The notes beneath the pieces were generated by a model. The model did no database searches. It was given only the letters and a program-made list of their open reading frames with translations, and had not been told where the DNA came from. From Myxococcales bacterium (GTDB taxonomy: Bacteria; Myxococcota_A; Polyangia; Polyangiales; Polyangiaceae), in the NCBI GenBank assembly GCA_016794345.1, contig JAEUKE010000269.1:46508-110507 (forward strand): a stretch of 64,000 nt of DNA, read 5' to 3'. Positions 1 to 8,325 of the stretch are shown piece by piece. The position numbers and the translations under genes were made by a program. The first letter of the stretch is position 1; each line of letters opens with the position of its first letter.

Positions 1-502
1 GCGCGCCATCCCCGCGGCTGGTCGACCCCGCCACGGCAGCGCGAAGCTCGATCCCGAGCTCGTTGCCAACCCACGTCTCCCCCGGGAGCATCCCGATGAG
101 CCCGCATCCGATGAACGCACAGAACCGGAGTCCCTCGATCTCGGGAAGAAGATCGTCGCCGTCTCCGCCCTGCGAAGGGACCATCCCGTGCACCCCGAAC
201 ACCGCGACGGCGCCCGGCGTCGGGTTGTACCCCGTGCCCCTCGCCCCGTCTTCGCCAGCGGCGGCCCAGACGCCAAGCCACGGTCCACCCCCGATCTCCC
301 AGGTAGCACCGCGCCGGTCGTCCCAATCTTCGAGCCACGATCGCCCTGGCGGCGGAGGCGGCTCGATGAAGGGCGTCGAGAGGCTTTGCTCCAGGGGCGG
401 GGGCGGCGGAGGCGCCGGACACTCTCCCGCGTCAGCTGGGTCGCCGACCACGACGTCGCGGTAGCCGACTCGGTAGTGACCAGCGGGGAGCCCGGCCCGC
501 AC
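1..502 (-). CDS. Unrecognised protein, 3' end beyond the window
   Basis: An open minus-strand frame runs off the left edge without a stop. Its product looks like real protein rather than an antisense shadow: FIVRVRAGLPAGHYRVGYRD near the start, a proline-rich stretch (CPAPPPPPPLEQ), then a Trp/Gly-rich segment (GRSWLEDWDD, GGPWLGVWAA) and a hydrophobic FCAFIGCGLIGMLPG segment. GTG at 502 is the first plausible start, but no clear ribosome binding site was found. The frame stays open further upstream with poor composition, so the N-terminus is uncertain and a frameshift near 515-545 is possible. I do not recognise a family. The neighbouring remnant at 514-948 lies on the opposite strand. Confidence 0.45.
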   Translation of the reverse strand, partial: MRAGLPAGHYRVGYRDVVVGDPADAGECPAPPPPPPLEQSLSTPFIEPPPPPGRSWLEDWDDRRGATWEIGGGPWLGVWAAAGEDGARGTGYNPTPGAVAVFGVHGMVPSQGGDGDDLLPEIEGLRFCAFIGCGLIGMLPGETWVGNELGIELRAAVAGSTSRGDGA

Positions 503-513
503 GCGGACAATGA

Positions 514-948
514 ACGGATCGGACGGACGCGACGGTCGCTTGCTGGGGCGTAGGCTTCGACGGACAGCTGGGTTTCCCGGCCGCCCCCTCCGGAGACGTC
601 GACATGCGGGGGGAGCTCTCCGTGATCGCGAGCAAACCAGAGCGGGTGGTGGGGTTTGCTGGCGCGAAGGGCGTGTTCGTCGGCTCGAGGGTCACGTGCG
701 TTCGCACGAGCTCAGGCGAGGTCACCTGCTTCGGGCTCGTCGGGCTCGGCGACAGCGGCGCGGATCTGCGGGTACCGCGAACCACCTTCCCGGACCTGGC
801 CGGCGCGAAAGATCTCTTCCTCGGCTCCGGCGCGGGCCGGCGGCGCTCCGGTCGACCGTCTGACCCGCGCCGCGAGCTTGCAATGGTGCCGCGGCGGCCG
901 ACGTCGCCGCCGGGCCGATGCCGATGTCGCAGCCGAGGCGACGGGTAG
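514..948 (+). pseudogene. RCC1-repeat protein remnant
   Basis: The plus-strand frame opened after a TGA at 511 reads TVACWGVGFDGQLG and, 50-odd residues later, VTCVRTSSGEVTCFG. These are two consecutive RCC1/BNR-type repeat signatures (C-W/F-G preceded by a hydrophobic-Cys strand). G/C-ending codons predominate over 541-837. There is no proper start: the first ATG (604) falls inside the second repeat. After about 840 the pattern breaks up across all three frames (PAALRST, then LTRAASLQW), which suggests indels. RCC1 propellers in this group are usually secreted proteins of several hundred residues, so this looks like a decayed or truncated copy. The minus strand of the same stretch is also partly open, hence the moderate confidence. 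Confidence 0.45.
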
Positions 949-1029
949 CGCCTGATCGTGCCGCTCCACTTCGCGGCAGATCGCCCCGCGGCCCACGCCG
1001 CCGTCAGCAAACTGGTGAGGCTCGCTCGA

Positions 1030-2016
1030 TCACAGCCCCTCGATCGTCGCGGCGACCCATACGTCCCCGGACGGCGTGACGTGGACGTTGCCGAGCTGCC
1101 CTTCGTCCGTGCTGGCGATGAGATCGACCTGATCCAGGGTGCTCTGCGCATTCCAGGTCCAGAACCCGAACTGGGTCACCCCAACGGCGACCGGCACGTC
1201 CCGACGCGCCGAGACGTCCACCCAAGGGAGCTGGCCGTTCAGGGTCAGGCATGCGCCAGCACAGGTGCAGAGCTCCTCCCCAACCATGAAGTATTCCCCA
1301 CCGCTGCGGGCGAACGCGAGCGGCGCACCCACCATGGGGACACCACACGTCTGTGTGGGCAGGCCTCCGATGAACACGTCGACCAAGTACTCGTTCGTGC
1401 GAAGGAGAGCGAACCGACCATCAGGACCCTCCAAGACGAAGTCCGCGGGCTGGGATGCCCCCGCCCATTCGGAGGGGCTGCCGTCCCACACCCTGACAGT
1501 AGGGTCATGGTCCCAGGCGACGACCTCGATACCGTCGAACAGCGCCGCGTGCATCGCGACCGAAGTCGTCGGTGGCGGGGATTCAGTGAACAACCCCTCC
1601 ACCTGGGTTCCCAAGACCTCGTAGAGCACGCTCCCGAGTCGGTCGACATGGAGCGCGTAGACGGTGCCGGTCTCGTCGACGCCGGCCACGTGCCGGAACG
1701 AGCCCTGCCCGTCGACCTCCGTGACGGTCACACCGCCCTCGCCCCCAGCGCCACCGGTGCCGTCCCCGCCGCTCCCCCCAACGCCCCCGCCCGCGGCGCC
1801 CGGGTCGGTGCACGTTCCGCTCTCGGTGCAGCTCACCTCGGCGCTGACGCTCCGCATCCCCGCCACGATCCCGGTCTCGAGCAGCATGAGCGGCGCGAGC
1901 GGCTCGGTGGCGCACGCGGCGTTCGTCGAGAGCTCGAGAGTGACCTGCGTGGGCTCGCGGCACGAGAGGGCTGCGGCGCCCGCGGCGAGGACGGCGACGA
2001 CGAAGGGACAACGCAT
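1030..2016 (-). CDS. Hypothetical secreted lipoprotein
   Basis: A 328-residue protein begins with a short signal peptide (MRCPFVVAVLAAGAAALSC) whose lipobox Cys lies at residue 19, so it is probably anchored in the outer membrane. A Gly-rich linker at about residues 74-97 (GGGVGGSGGDGTGG) is typical of secreted lipoproteins of large-genome delta-like bacteria. The rest contains short repeated strand motifs (AGVDETGTVYALHV, PSGDVWVAATIEGL) that suggest a beta-propeller-like fold, as well as Cys pairs (CTCAGAC). No catalytic motif is visible and no family could be named. The start is an ATG. The gene stands alone and ends 80-odd bases from the RCC1 remnant. Confidence 0.7.
   Translation of the reverse strand: MRCPFVVAVLAAGAAALSCREPTQVTLELSTNAACATEPLAPLMLLETGIVAGMRSVSAEVSCTESGTCTDPGAAGGGVGGSGGDGTGGAGGEGGVTVTEVDGQGSFRHVAGVDETGTVYALHVDRLGSVLYEVLGTQVEGLFTESPPPTTSVAMHAALFDGIEVVAWDHDPTVRVWDGSPSEWAGASQPADFVLEGPDGRFALLRTNEYLVDVFIGGLPTQTCGVPMVGAPLAFARSGGEYFMVGEELCTCAGACLTLNGQLPWVDVSARRDVPVAVGVTQFGFWTWNAQSTLDQVDLIASTDEGQLGNVHVTPSGDVWVAATIEGL
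1494..1507. repeat. TGAC-N6-GTCA palindrome site
   Basis: Core AGTAGG, inside the lipoprotein gene. Codons GAC-CCT-ACT-GTC on the minus strand include ACT, unusual in this genome. This core does not fit the R-N4-C pattern of most other sites. Confidence 0.4.
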
Positions 2017-2180
2017 CGCTGACGCGTCCTCGAGCTAACACCGTCCGAGCTCACGGAACACAGCCGGTCGAGCACGTCTTTGTGTGGGACTTCGACCGCG
2101 TCGTCATGGCGCACGAAGAGGTCGGGGAGACCGGCAGGAAGGACGCGCTCGCGGCAGACTTGCCTGGCTCCTCGCGCGAA

Positions 2181-3266
2181 TCACCTCGCAGCGGGCGCGT
2201 CGACCTCGACTGCCCCGCTCTCCTGCCCGAGGCGGTCCAGCGCCGCGCCAACGAGGGGCACACCGCCCCGTCCGAACGCGGGTTGGTCTTGCGCGTCTCC
2301 GTCGAAGTCCGGATCGAACCGCCGCCGGACGAACCGCACCGCCGCCCGGAAGTGCTCGGTCGACTCGACGAGAGGCCGAACGAACGCGTCCCCCAGGACG
2401 GCGACCCGCGCGTCATGGTCCGTGTAGTCGAAGTCGCCCGGGAGCGCGCGCCAGCGGAACACCAACGCGAGCCGCGCGCCGTCGCGCTCGGCAAGGGGCA
2501 GCTTGGCGTGGGAGACCCGGAGCCGCCGCTCGAGCCAACGCGGCCCGCCGCGGAGACGGAACGCCGTGCCGATGTGGTGTGTGACCACGCGCTGCTCCCG
2601 CTCGGCGGCACCTCGCGCCAGTGCCTCGAACCGCTCGCGTCCGTCGTCGATCGCAAAGGCCCGGTCGAGCTCCCGCACCTGTGACCAGCCGCTCTCGTCC
2701 ATCGTCAGGGGGAATGGGCCGTCGAGCAGGGCGTCCGCCACGGCCGCGCGCCCGAACCGTCGGAGCCGCGCGCAGCGAATGGCGAAGAGGTAGATCGGAA
2801 CGCCGTCCGCAAAAACCGAGCGATTCGCTCGGAGCGTGAAGTCGTCGAGCTCGCCGAGCATCTCGGACAGCCCGGACCAGCCGAGCCGCCCCGCTGCCTC
2901 CGCTGCGACGCCCATGGCGTGAAAGAAGAGCCCCGACTCGATGATCTGGGCGAGCGCCGCCGCCGCGACGATCGGCCACGGGAGCTCGAAGCCCGTGAGG
3001 CGAGCGAGCTCCACGTAGCCGCGCGCGCGGCTCGCGATGTCGGTATTGTACCGGCGAATCATCGCGTGCGCCTCGCGCGAGTGCGCCGCGTGCTCGGCCA
3101 GCACCGCCGAGCGCAGCTCCTTCGGTACCGCCGCCATCGCGTCGAGGTAGTCGTCGGCGGCCTGGCGCAAGTCCTCGAGCGTGAGCGCGGCGAGGCCGTC
3201 CTGGTCGAGCTGGAACCCGAGCGCCGTAGAATCTGCGACGGCCGCGCGCAGTCGTTGAATCAACAA
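2181..3266 (-). CDS. Unknown protein, third gene of terpenoid-type operon
   Basis: A mostly helical protein of about 361 residues with no signal peptide, no clear membrane segment and no motif I recognise. I chose the TTG at 3266 because GGAGG lies six bases upstream (3277-3273) and because it overlaps the cyclase stop as TTGTTGA. A GTG at 3299 is the longer alternative. Conserved-looking segments include TGFELPWPIVAAAALAQIIE and RFDPDFDGDAQDQPAFGRGG. Its position directly after the class II cyclase and the oxidoreductase fusion, with overlapping ends, suggests a role in the same pathway, such as a tailoring enzyme or binding protein. That role is inference from context only. Confidence 0.7.
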   Translation of the reverse strand: MLIQRLRAAVADSTALGFQLDQDGLAALTLEDLRQAADDYLDAMAAVPKELRSAVLAEHAAHSREAHAMIRRYNTDIASRARGYVELARLTGFELPWPIVAAAALAQIIESGLFFHAMGVAAEAAGRLGWSGLSEMLGELDDFTLRANRSVFADGVPIYLFAIRCARLRRFGRAAVADALLDGPFPLTMDESGWSQVRELDRAFAIDDGRERFEALARGAAEREQRVVTHHIGTAFRLRGGPRWLERRLRVSHAKLPLAERDGARLALVFRWRALPGDFDYTDHDARVAVLGDAFVRPLVESTEHFRAAVRFVRRRFDPDFDGDAQDQPAFGRGGVPLVGAALDRLGQESGAVEVDAPAAR

Positions 3267-5236
3267 AGCTTGCCTCCATCCGCCGGGAACGAGCTCCACG
3301 TCCGCCGCGCTCTACAGTTTTTCGCTCGCCACGCCGCCAGAGCCAAGAGCGGCTGGAGGATGGACGCCGGCGGGTACCGATAGAACGTGTCCGGCGGAAC
3401 GATGACTTGCAGGTGCCCACCATCCGGAAAGCTCCCGTCCCCGCCCTGCGCACGGACGAGGTAGGTGGCGGCGCGCGCGGCTGGCGCCGAGGCGTGCTCG
3501 CCCGCGACGACGAGCGCCTCCAGCACGACCGCCGTGACGGCGGCCATGCTCGGCCCCGCTCCGGCGAGCGAGGGGCGCTCGTAGCTCCGCGTCGTCTCGC
3601 CGAATCCGCCGTCCTCGTTGGCGTGGCCGACAAGGAACCCGATCGCGCGCCGCAGCCAGGGCTGGTGGAGCGACACGCCTGCCGCGCACGCCCCCATGAT
3701 CACATGCGCCGTGGCCCAGAGAAAGTTGGTGCTCCAACGCCCCCAGAAGGCGCCATTCAGGGCTGCCTGCGACCGCAAGAATCCGAGTGCGCGGTTCATT
3801 TGGCCTCTCGCGATGTCGCGGGTGGACTGCGAGCGCAGATGGCCCATCGCCCCCGCGAGCGCCGAGAGCACGCGACCCGTCACGTCCTCCGTCGACGGGT
3901 CGCCCATCGCGAGCGGGAGATCGCGGAAGAGGCGGAGAAGGTCGGCGGCGCTCGAGACCCGTAGCGACATCGGCTTCGTCAGGATCTCTCCGGCCGGTTT
4001 ACCGGGGAGACCGTGCACGAACGCCGGATACCCGCCGTCGCGATTCTGCATTGCGCCCAGCCACGCGACGGAACGTTCCAACGCTGCCTCGGCCTGGGGA
4101 CGGAGGGAGGACGGGAGCCCCCGTCGCGCGAGACAAGCCGCGATCGCCGATACGGCGACCGCGGTGTCGTCGCAGTCTGTCATCTTCCAGTTGTCCGCCT
4201 GGAAGCCGAACCCGCCGGTGCGGACCGCCCCGAAGTCGCGCTGGTTCCAGGCCGCCTGCGGCTCCGTCGCTTGCGCAGCCATGAGCCACTCGAGGCCGCG
4301 GCACAGGACGGTCGAGTCCGATGGCTCGCCCGAAGTGGCGAGCGCCCGAAGCGCGAGCGACGTCGTCCACACGCCGCTGTGGAACACGGGAAAGTAGGCG
4401 CGTTTTCCGGGCACCGACTCTCGCTCGCGACAAAGCCAGGAGACCGCGCGCGCAGCCGGCTCGTCCGCGCGGGTCCGCCCCGCCGCGTGCATCGCGATCA
4501 GCGCGAGCGCCGTGTACGGCACGATGTTGACGTAGCCACCCGTCGAGTTCTGCGATTCGTCGAGGAGGGCGAGCGTGCGCGTCGCCAAGCGCGCGTACGC
4601 CGGCGTCGGCCGGGCGGGGCGCCCCGCGAGGAGCCAAGCGCGAATGACCGCGACCTGCGCCATCATCAATGGGACACCGACGTGCGCCACGCCCGCGAGC
4701 CACCGCTCGGCCAGGCGCACCGCCAGGTCCGGCGCCGGGAGGCGTGGCAACCGCGCCGGATCGAGCAGCCCCGCCAGCGCGAGATAGATGGCCGCCAGAT
4801 CTCCTCGCGCCAATGCAGCGAGGACGGCGTCCGTCCCACCCTGGCGGGTCAGGAATCGTTCGGCGGCCGAGATCGCCTCGGATCCGCGTTCGGGCGCGAG
4901 CACGGCCAGCGCGCCGAGCACGCTGGCCGTGGTCCCCGGGTCTTCCCCGGGCGCCCCGGGGTAGGCGACGAACCCGCCCCCGGGAGATTGTCGCTCGAGC
5001 AGCCATCGCACACAGGCGTCACGGACCGACGGCTCCAGCGCGTCCGCGACGTGGAGCGCGAGGAGCGCTTGGGCCGTCGGCGCGGGCCCGGCGTCGCAGG
5101 GCGCATCCCAGCTGCCGTCCGACTGCACGCGCGCAACGACCTGGGCCCGCGCGAGCTCGATGGCGCGATCGACGGAGGGGGCGAGCCCGGGGCGGTTTGT
5201 GCCGAGCGCCGGCGGGGCGAGGAGCGACTGCGTCAT
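3260..5236 (-). CDS. Class II terpene cyclase (squalene-hopene cyclase-like)
   Basis: A 658-residue protein in the usual length range of squalene-hopene cyclases. Near residue 352 it carries DCDDTA, matching the DxDDTA motif whose central Asp protonates the substrate in class II cyclases. QW-type repeats occur along the chain: QSDGSW, RQSPGGGFVAYPG, QNRDGGYPAF, EDGGFGET and GGDGSFPDGG. This fits an alpha/alpha-barrel fold that cyclises a polyprenyl chain at the membrane. The start is ATG 5236, which overlaps the stop of the upstream oxidoreductase gene as ATGA and indicates translational coupling. The repeats diverge from those I know in canonical hopene synthases and no hpn genes are nearby, so the substrate is open. 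A cyclase-fold protein of altered function is possible. Confidence 0.8.
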   Translation of the reverse strand: MTQSLLAPPALGTNRPGLAPSVDRAIELARAQVVARVQSDGSWDAPCDAGPAPTAQALLALHVADALEPSVRDACVRWLLERQSPGGGFVAYPGAPGEDPGTTASVLGALAVLAPERGSEAISAAERFLTRQGGTDAVLAALARGDLAAIYLALAGLLDPARLPRLPAPDLAVRLAERWLAGVAHVGVPLMMAQVAVIRAWLLAGRPARPTPAYARLATRTLALLDESQNSTGGYVNIVPYTALALIAMHAAGRTRADEPAARAVSWLCRERESVPGKRAYFPVFHSGVWTTSLALRALATSGEPSDSTVLCRGLEWLMAAQATEPQAAWNQRDFGAVRTGGFGFQADNWKMTDCDDTAVAVSAIAACLARRGLPSSLRPQAEAALERSVAWLGAMQNRDGGYPAFVHGLPGKPAGEILTKPMSLRVSSAADLLRLFRDLPLAMGDPSTEDVTGRVLSALAGAMGHLRSQSTRDIARGQMNRALGFLRSQAALNGAFWGRWSTNFLWATAHVIMGACAAGVSLHQPWLRRAIGFLVGHANEDGGFGETTRSYERPSLAGAGPSMAAVTAVVLEALVVAGEHASAPAARAATYLVRAQGGDGSFPDGGHLQVIVPPDTFYRYPPASILQPLLALAAWRAKNCRARRTWSSFPADGGKLC

Positions 5237-8232
5237 GACAGCACCCATGCGTGCGGTTGCTCGTCGACCGGCTCGGCCCAAGCAGTCGGCGAAGCTGTGG
5301 GACCGCGCGCGCCTCGTCCCTCCGCGCTCTCGCCCGGCAAGCGTGCCCGCGCGATCGCCTCGGCGCATGCCTCGCCTGCTCGGACTGCGCCCTCGATGCA
5401 GCCGACGTCGAGACCATTTCGTACCCAATCACCGGCGAGGAAGAGCCCCCCGATGCCCGAGCCGTCGGCCGTCAATCGGCACGCCGTGCTGCCCCGCACC
5501 GTGAGCGTATACCGATCGGTCCCCTCCACGTTCTGGCGGATGTATTGCGCGTCGAGCCGCGCAGGCCCGATCCCGCCCGTCGGGTCGGCCAGGAGGCTCC
5601 AATCGAAGCGCCCATCGACGTAGGCGCCGGGCCACACGCCGCGAGCCCCTTCTTCGAGGAAACGCTGGACCTTGACGCGTACCGGGCCACTTCCTTCTTC
5701 GGAATGGGGCGAGTCGCCGAGCGGACCGCAGAAGTAGGCAACATGCCGGACGCCGGCCTCCGCCTGACGGCGCTCCGCAGCGAGCAGGTGCGTCATGTCG
5801 GCGTAGGTCGAGAGAGCGCCCGGATCACCACCCTGGAGGTCGCCCGCGGTCGTTCTGCCGAGGGTGCGCGCGTCTGCCGTGAGCCAGGCCTGAAAGCCGA
5901 GTGTCGCCGTGGTGCGCACCTCGCGGAGCATCGTCCGCCACCGGGGGTGGGCTTCGACGAGCTCCGTGGCGATCGAGGGCAGCGCCCCGACCGAAATCCC
6001 GAGGATGACCGCGTCGAAGTCGACGCCGGCGCGGAGCGCGAACCGTTCGGCGTCGAATGGTGCGCTCGAGGGGGACTCGAAGTCCGGCGCAGACGCGCGC
6101 AATCGCTCGCCGTCCTCCAGCGCGTCCCAGCGGGGCTCGTGGGGCCAGCAGGGGAGCCCGTCGATCTCGACGAGCGGCTCATACTCACCACGCGTCCTCG
6201 CCTGGACGGCCATCTCGACCTCGTCGAGGGCGCGTTTGTCCGCGGTCAGCTTCAGGTGTGTGACGCGGCGAAAGAACTCGAATCGCACCCCGCGGCGGCG
6301 CAAGACCTCGTAGATGGGCGCGATGACCGCCTCGCCCATGCCGGCGCTCATCTTCCAGAGGTAGGCGCCTCGATAGCCGTTCAGGACGAAGAGCGCCGCG
6401 CGGATCGCGGCGCCTGCGGCGAGGTCACGACCGCCGGATGGCGACGCCTCGGTCGCGAGAAGCAGGTCGTAGAACGCTCGGATCAACCCCGACTCGAGCG
6501 TGTCGGGCGCCGCGCCGTGCCGAGCGAGCCAATCCGAGAGCTCTTCGCCGTCGAGGGTCTCGAGCCCGCGCGTCAGCGCCCCGTCGCGCAGAAGCCCCAG
6601 AACCGTGGTGACGCTGAGGTCGAGCATGTGACGAATGGCCGGCTGCGACCGACCTCCCAGCACGGCGCGGATCTCGTCCCGAGCCCGCGCGAGGCCATCG
6701 ACGCTCACCAGGTCCAGGCTCGCGAGAGATCGGAGGAGCCGCCCGATGCGGACCGCTTCGACGCCGCGCACGGCGCGCCGGAGCTCACGCGCGACCCCCT
6801 CGATGACCGCAGGGACGGCCCGCCTGAGCGCCTCGGCGTCGGGGTCGTGATCGGGATCGCCCGGGAGACCGGGCCGAGGCGGCAGCTCGAGCCGGACCGT
6901 GGAGAGACGGCCCCCGCTCCGCTCCCGGAGATAGAAGTTCTCCTGCGGGATGAAGGCGTCTCGCCAGGTCGGAATGGGGTGCCCTTCGGGCCGCGCGAGC
7001 TCGGCGTAGCACCCGCGGAGGAGCCGGAACGCGCGCGCATAGCTGCCGAACCACACGTGGAGCCCGTGCTCCTCGATTCGGTCGAGCCGGTCTCGGCGGC
7101 GGCTGCTCGCGCACTTCCCGCCGAGCCTGTGCCCCATCTGGTAGACGGTGATCTCGTATCGGGACCGCCACGCGGGGTCCGCCGTGAGCGCCAGGACGGC
7201 GCTCAGCGAGCCCATGCCACCGCCGAGGACAGCGATTCGTCTCGGCCTCTCGCCGGTCACAGAGGCGGGCTGCGCCGTACGCCCGATCGAGATCGTGCGG
7301 CCCTTGTCGACCACGAAGTCGATCTCGGCCCACCAGGCGGCGTCGATCGGGTGGTCCCGCAGGAGGCCCAGGTCCTCGGCGATCGGGTGGCTGTCGCTCG
7401 GCTCGATGTGCAGCGTCCGCCGCCCGCCGAGCACGCCCGCGCCGGTGATTCGTGACAGACGAGCCGGGGCCTCGACGACCTCCTGGATGGCCGCGCGAGC
7501 GGGATCGGAGATGTCGCGAAGCTGGCGCAGGAGCACGAGCGGGACCTCGCGGCTCTGGGGGAACGCGCCGAGCTCGAGCACCGCGCTCGCGAGGCGGCCC
7601 GGCACGCCCAGGTGCGCTGCCGAGAGCGGGGTCAGGCGCGCGATCGACCGGAGCACATCGACGCCCGACGACGCCGCCGGCGCCGGCAGCCCCGGTGGCC
7701 GCACCTCGAGCAAGCGGCCGACTCGATACTTGTCGTCGGACCGCGCGACGGGCAGGTGCAGCGTGTCCACGCCATACGCGCCATCCTGATCGCGCGGAGG
7801 CAGCGTGAAGGTCCCGAGCGTCTTCGCGAAGCCAAGCGCCTCGCGACCAGCCGCCATCGCGTACGCGTTGTCCACGAACACGTAGGGGAGGAACCAGCTG
7901 ACGCGGCCTCGCTGCCGGGTGTCGACGACGGGGACCCAGAACGCCAAGTCGGTCTCCGAGAGCCAGCCGCCCCTGCCGCCGTCGCCCGCGGTCGCGCGCC
8001 GGATCTCGGCGACGACGAAGAGCACGGTCGAGGAGAGCGGGGACAGGTGGGTCGCCCCGGCCCGGTGGAGCGTGGTCGCGACGAGGCGCTCCAAGCGCGT
8101 CTTGTCCGCTGTCAGCGAGAAACATCGGAGGAGTGCACCGTCGCAGCGGAATGGTGGGGCCAGCTGGAGGTCACCCCCGCGATCGATGTACTCGGGCCTG
8201 GCATCGGGCTCGGGCGAAGACTTGGCTCGCAT
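5233..8232 (-). CDS. Acetoacetate-decarboxylase-like/FAD oxidoreductase fusion
   Basis: A 999-residue two-domain protein. Residues 1 to about 270 resemble the acetoacetate decarboxylase superfamily; the segment REALGFAKTLGTFTLP recalls its G-[YF]-x-K region. From about residue 331 a dinucleotide-binding motif (RIAVLGGGMGSLSAVL) opens an amine-oxidase/phytoene-desaturase-type FAD domain, with EEHGLHVWFGSYARAFRLLR after it. The family's C-terminal FAD signature is also present (GGLFLAGDWVRNGLDVGCIE). Such domains desaturate or dehydroxylate isoprenoids. GGAG lies just before ATG 8232. It is the first gene of an overlapping operon with a class II cyclase, which suggests a pathway acting on an isoprenoid. 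The fusion of the two domains is unusual to me, and whether the decarboxylase-like part keeps a catalytic Lys is not settled. Confidence 0.8.
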   Translation of the reverse strand: MRAKSSPEPDARPEYIDRGGDLQLAPPFRCDGALLRCFSLTADKTRLERLVATTLHRAGATHLSPLSSTVLFVVAEIRRATAGDGGRGGWLSETDLAFWVPVVDTRQRGRVSWFLPYVFVDNAYAMAAGREALGFAKTLGTFTLPPRDQDGAYGVDTLHLPVARSDDKYRVGRLLEVRPPGLPAPAASSGVDVLRSIARLTPLSAAHLGVPGRLASAVLELGAFPQSREVPLVLLRQLRDISDPARAAIQEVVEAPARLSRITGAGVLGGRRTLHIEPSDSHPIAEDLGLLRDHPIDAAWWAEIDFVVDKGRTISIGRTAQPASVTGERPRRIAVLGGGMGSLSAVLALTADPAWRSRYEITVYQMGHRLGGKCASSRRRDRLDRIEEHGLHVWFGSYARAFRLLRGCYAELARPEGHPIPTWRDAFIPQENFYLRERSGGRLSTVRLELPPRPGLPGDPDHDPDAEALRRAVPAVIEGVARELRRAVRGVEAVRIGRLLRSLASLDLVSVDGLARARDEIRAVLGGRSQPAIRHMLDLSVTTVLGLLRDGALTRGLETLDGEELSDWLARHGAAPDTLESGLIRAFYDLLLATEASPSGGRDLAAGAAIRAALFVLNGYRGAYLWKMSAGMGEAVIAPIYEVLRRRGVRFEFFRRVTHLKLTADKRALDEVEMAVQARTRGEYEPLVEIDGLPCWPHEPRWDALEDGERLRASAPDFESPSSAPFDAERFALRAGVDFDAVILGISVGALPSIATELVEAHPRWRTMLREVRTTATLGFQAWLTADARTLGRTTAGDLQGGDPGALSTYADMTHLLAAERRQAEAGVRHVAYFCGPLGDSPHSEEGSGPVRVKVQRFLEEGARGVWPGAYVDGRFDWSLLADPTGGIGPARLDAQYIRQNVEGTDRYTLTVRGSTACRLTADGSGIGGLFLAGDWVRNGLDVGCIEGAVRAGEACAEAIARARLPGESAEGRGARGPTASPTAWAEPVDEQPHAWVLS

Positions 8233-8268
8233 CGCTCCGGAGGATGTCGCGCCCCGACCGCTCCACCC

Positions 8269-8325
8269 TGACCGGCTGGTGACTTCTCGCTGACTCCGCC
8301 AAGGGGGCCGGTCACCTGGCGGTCA
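8269..8325. terminator. Long imperfect stem-loop between two minus-strand operons
   Basis: Arms at 8269-8284 and 8310-8325 pair with about three mismatches (TGACCGGCTGGTGACT against the complement of GGTCACCTGGCGGTCA). The loop is about 25 bases and contains a further GC-rich run. The structure overlaps the stop of the AAA/WD40 gene and lies 37 bases upstream of the oxidoreductase fusion. It has no T-run, so it may be a processing or attenuation hairpin rather than a classical terminator. Confidence 0.35.

Noticed and set aside
4013..5623. Long plus-strand open frame (over 500 codons) across the cyclase gene.
   Set aside because: It is the antisense shadow of the cyclase: Arg/Pro-rich, no motifs, and the minus strand has the DxDD and QW-type motifs.
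5233..8232. Assignment of the FAD protein as HpnE or phytoene desaturase.
   Set aside because: Only the general FAD and amine-oxidase signatures are visible; the N-terminal domain fusion and genomic context do not match either family.
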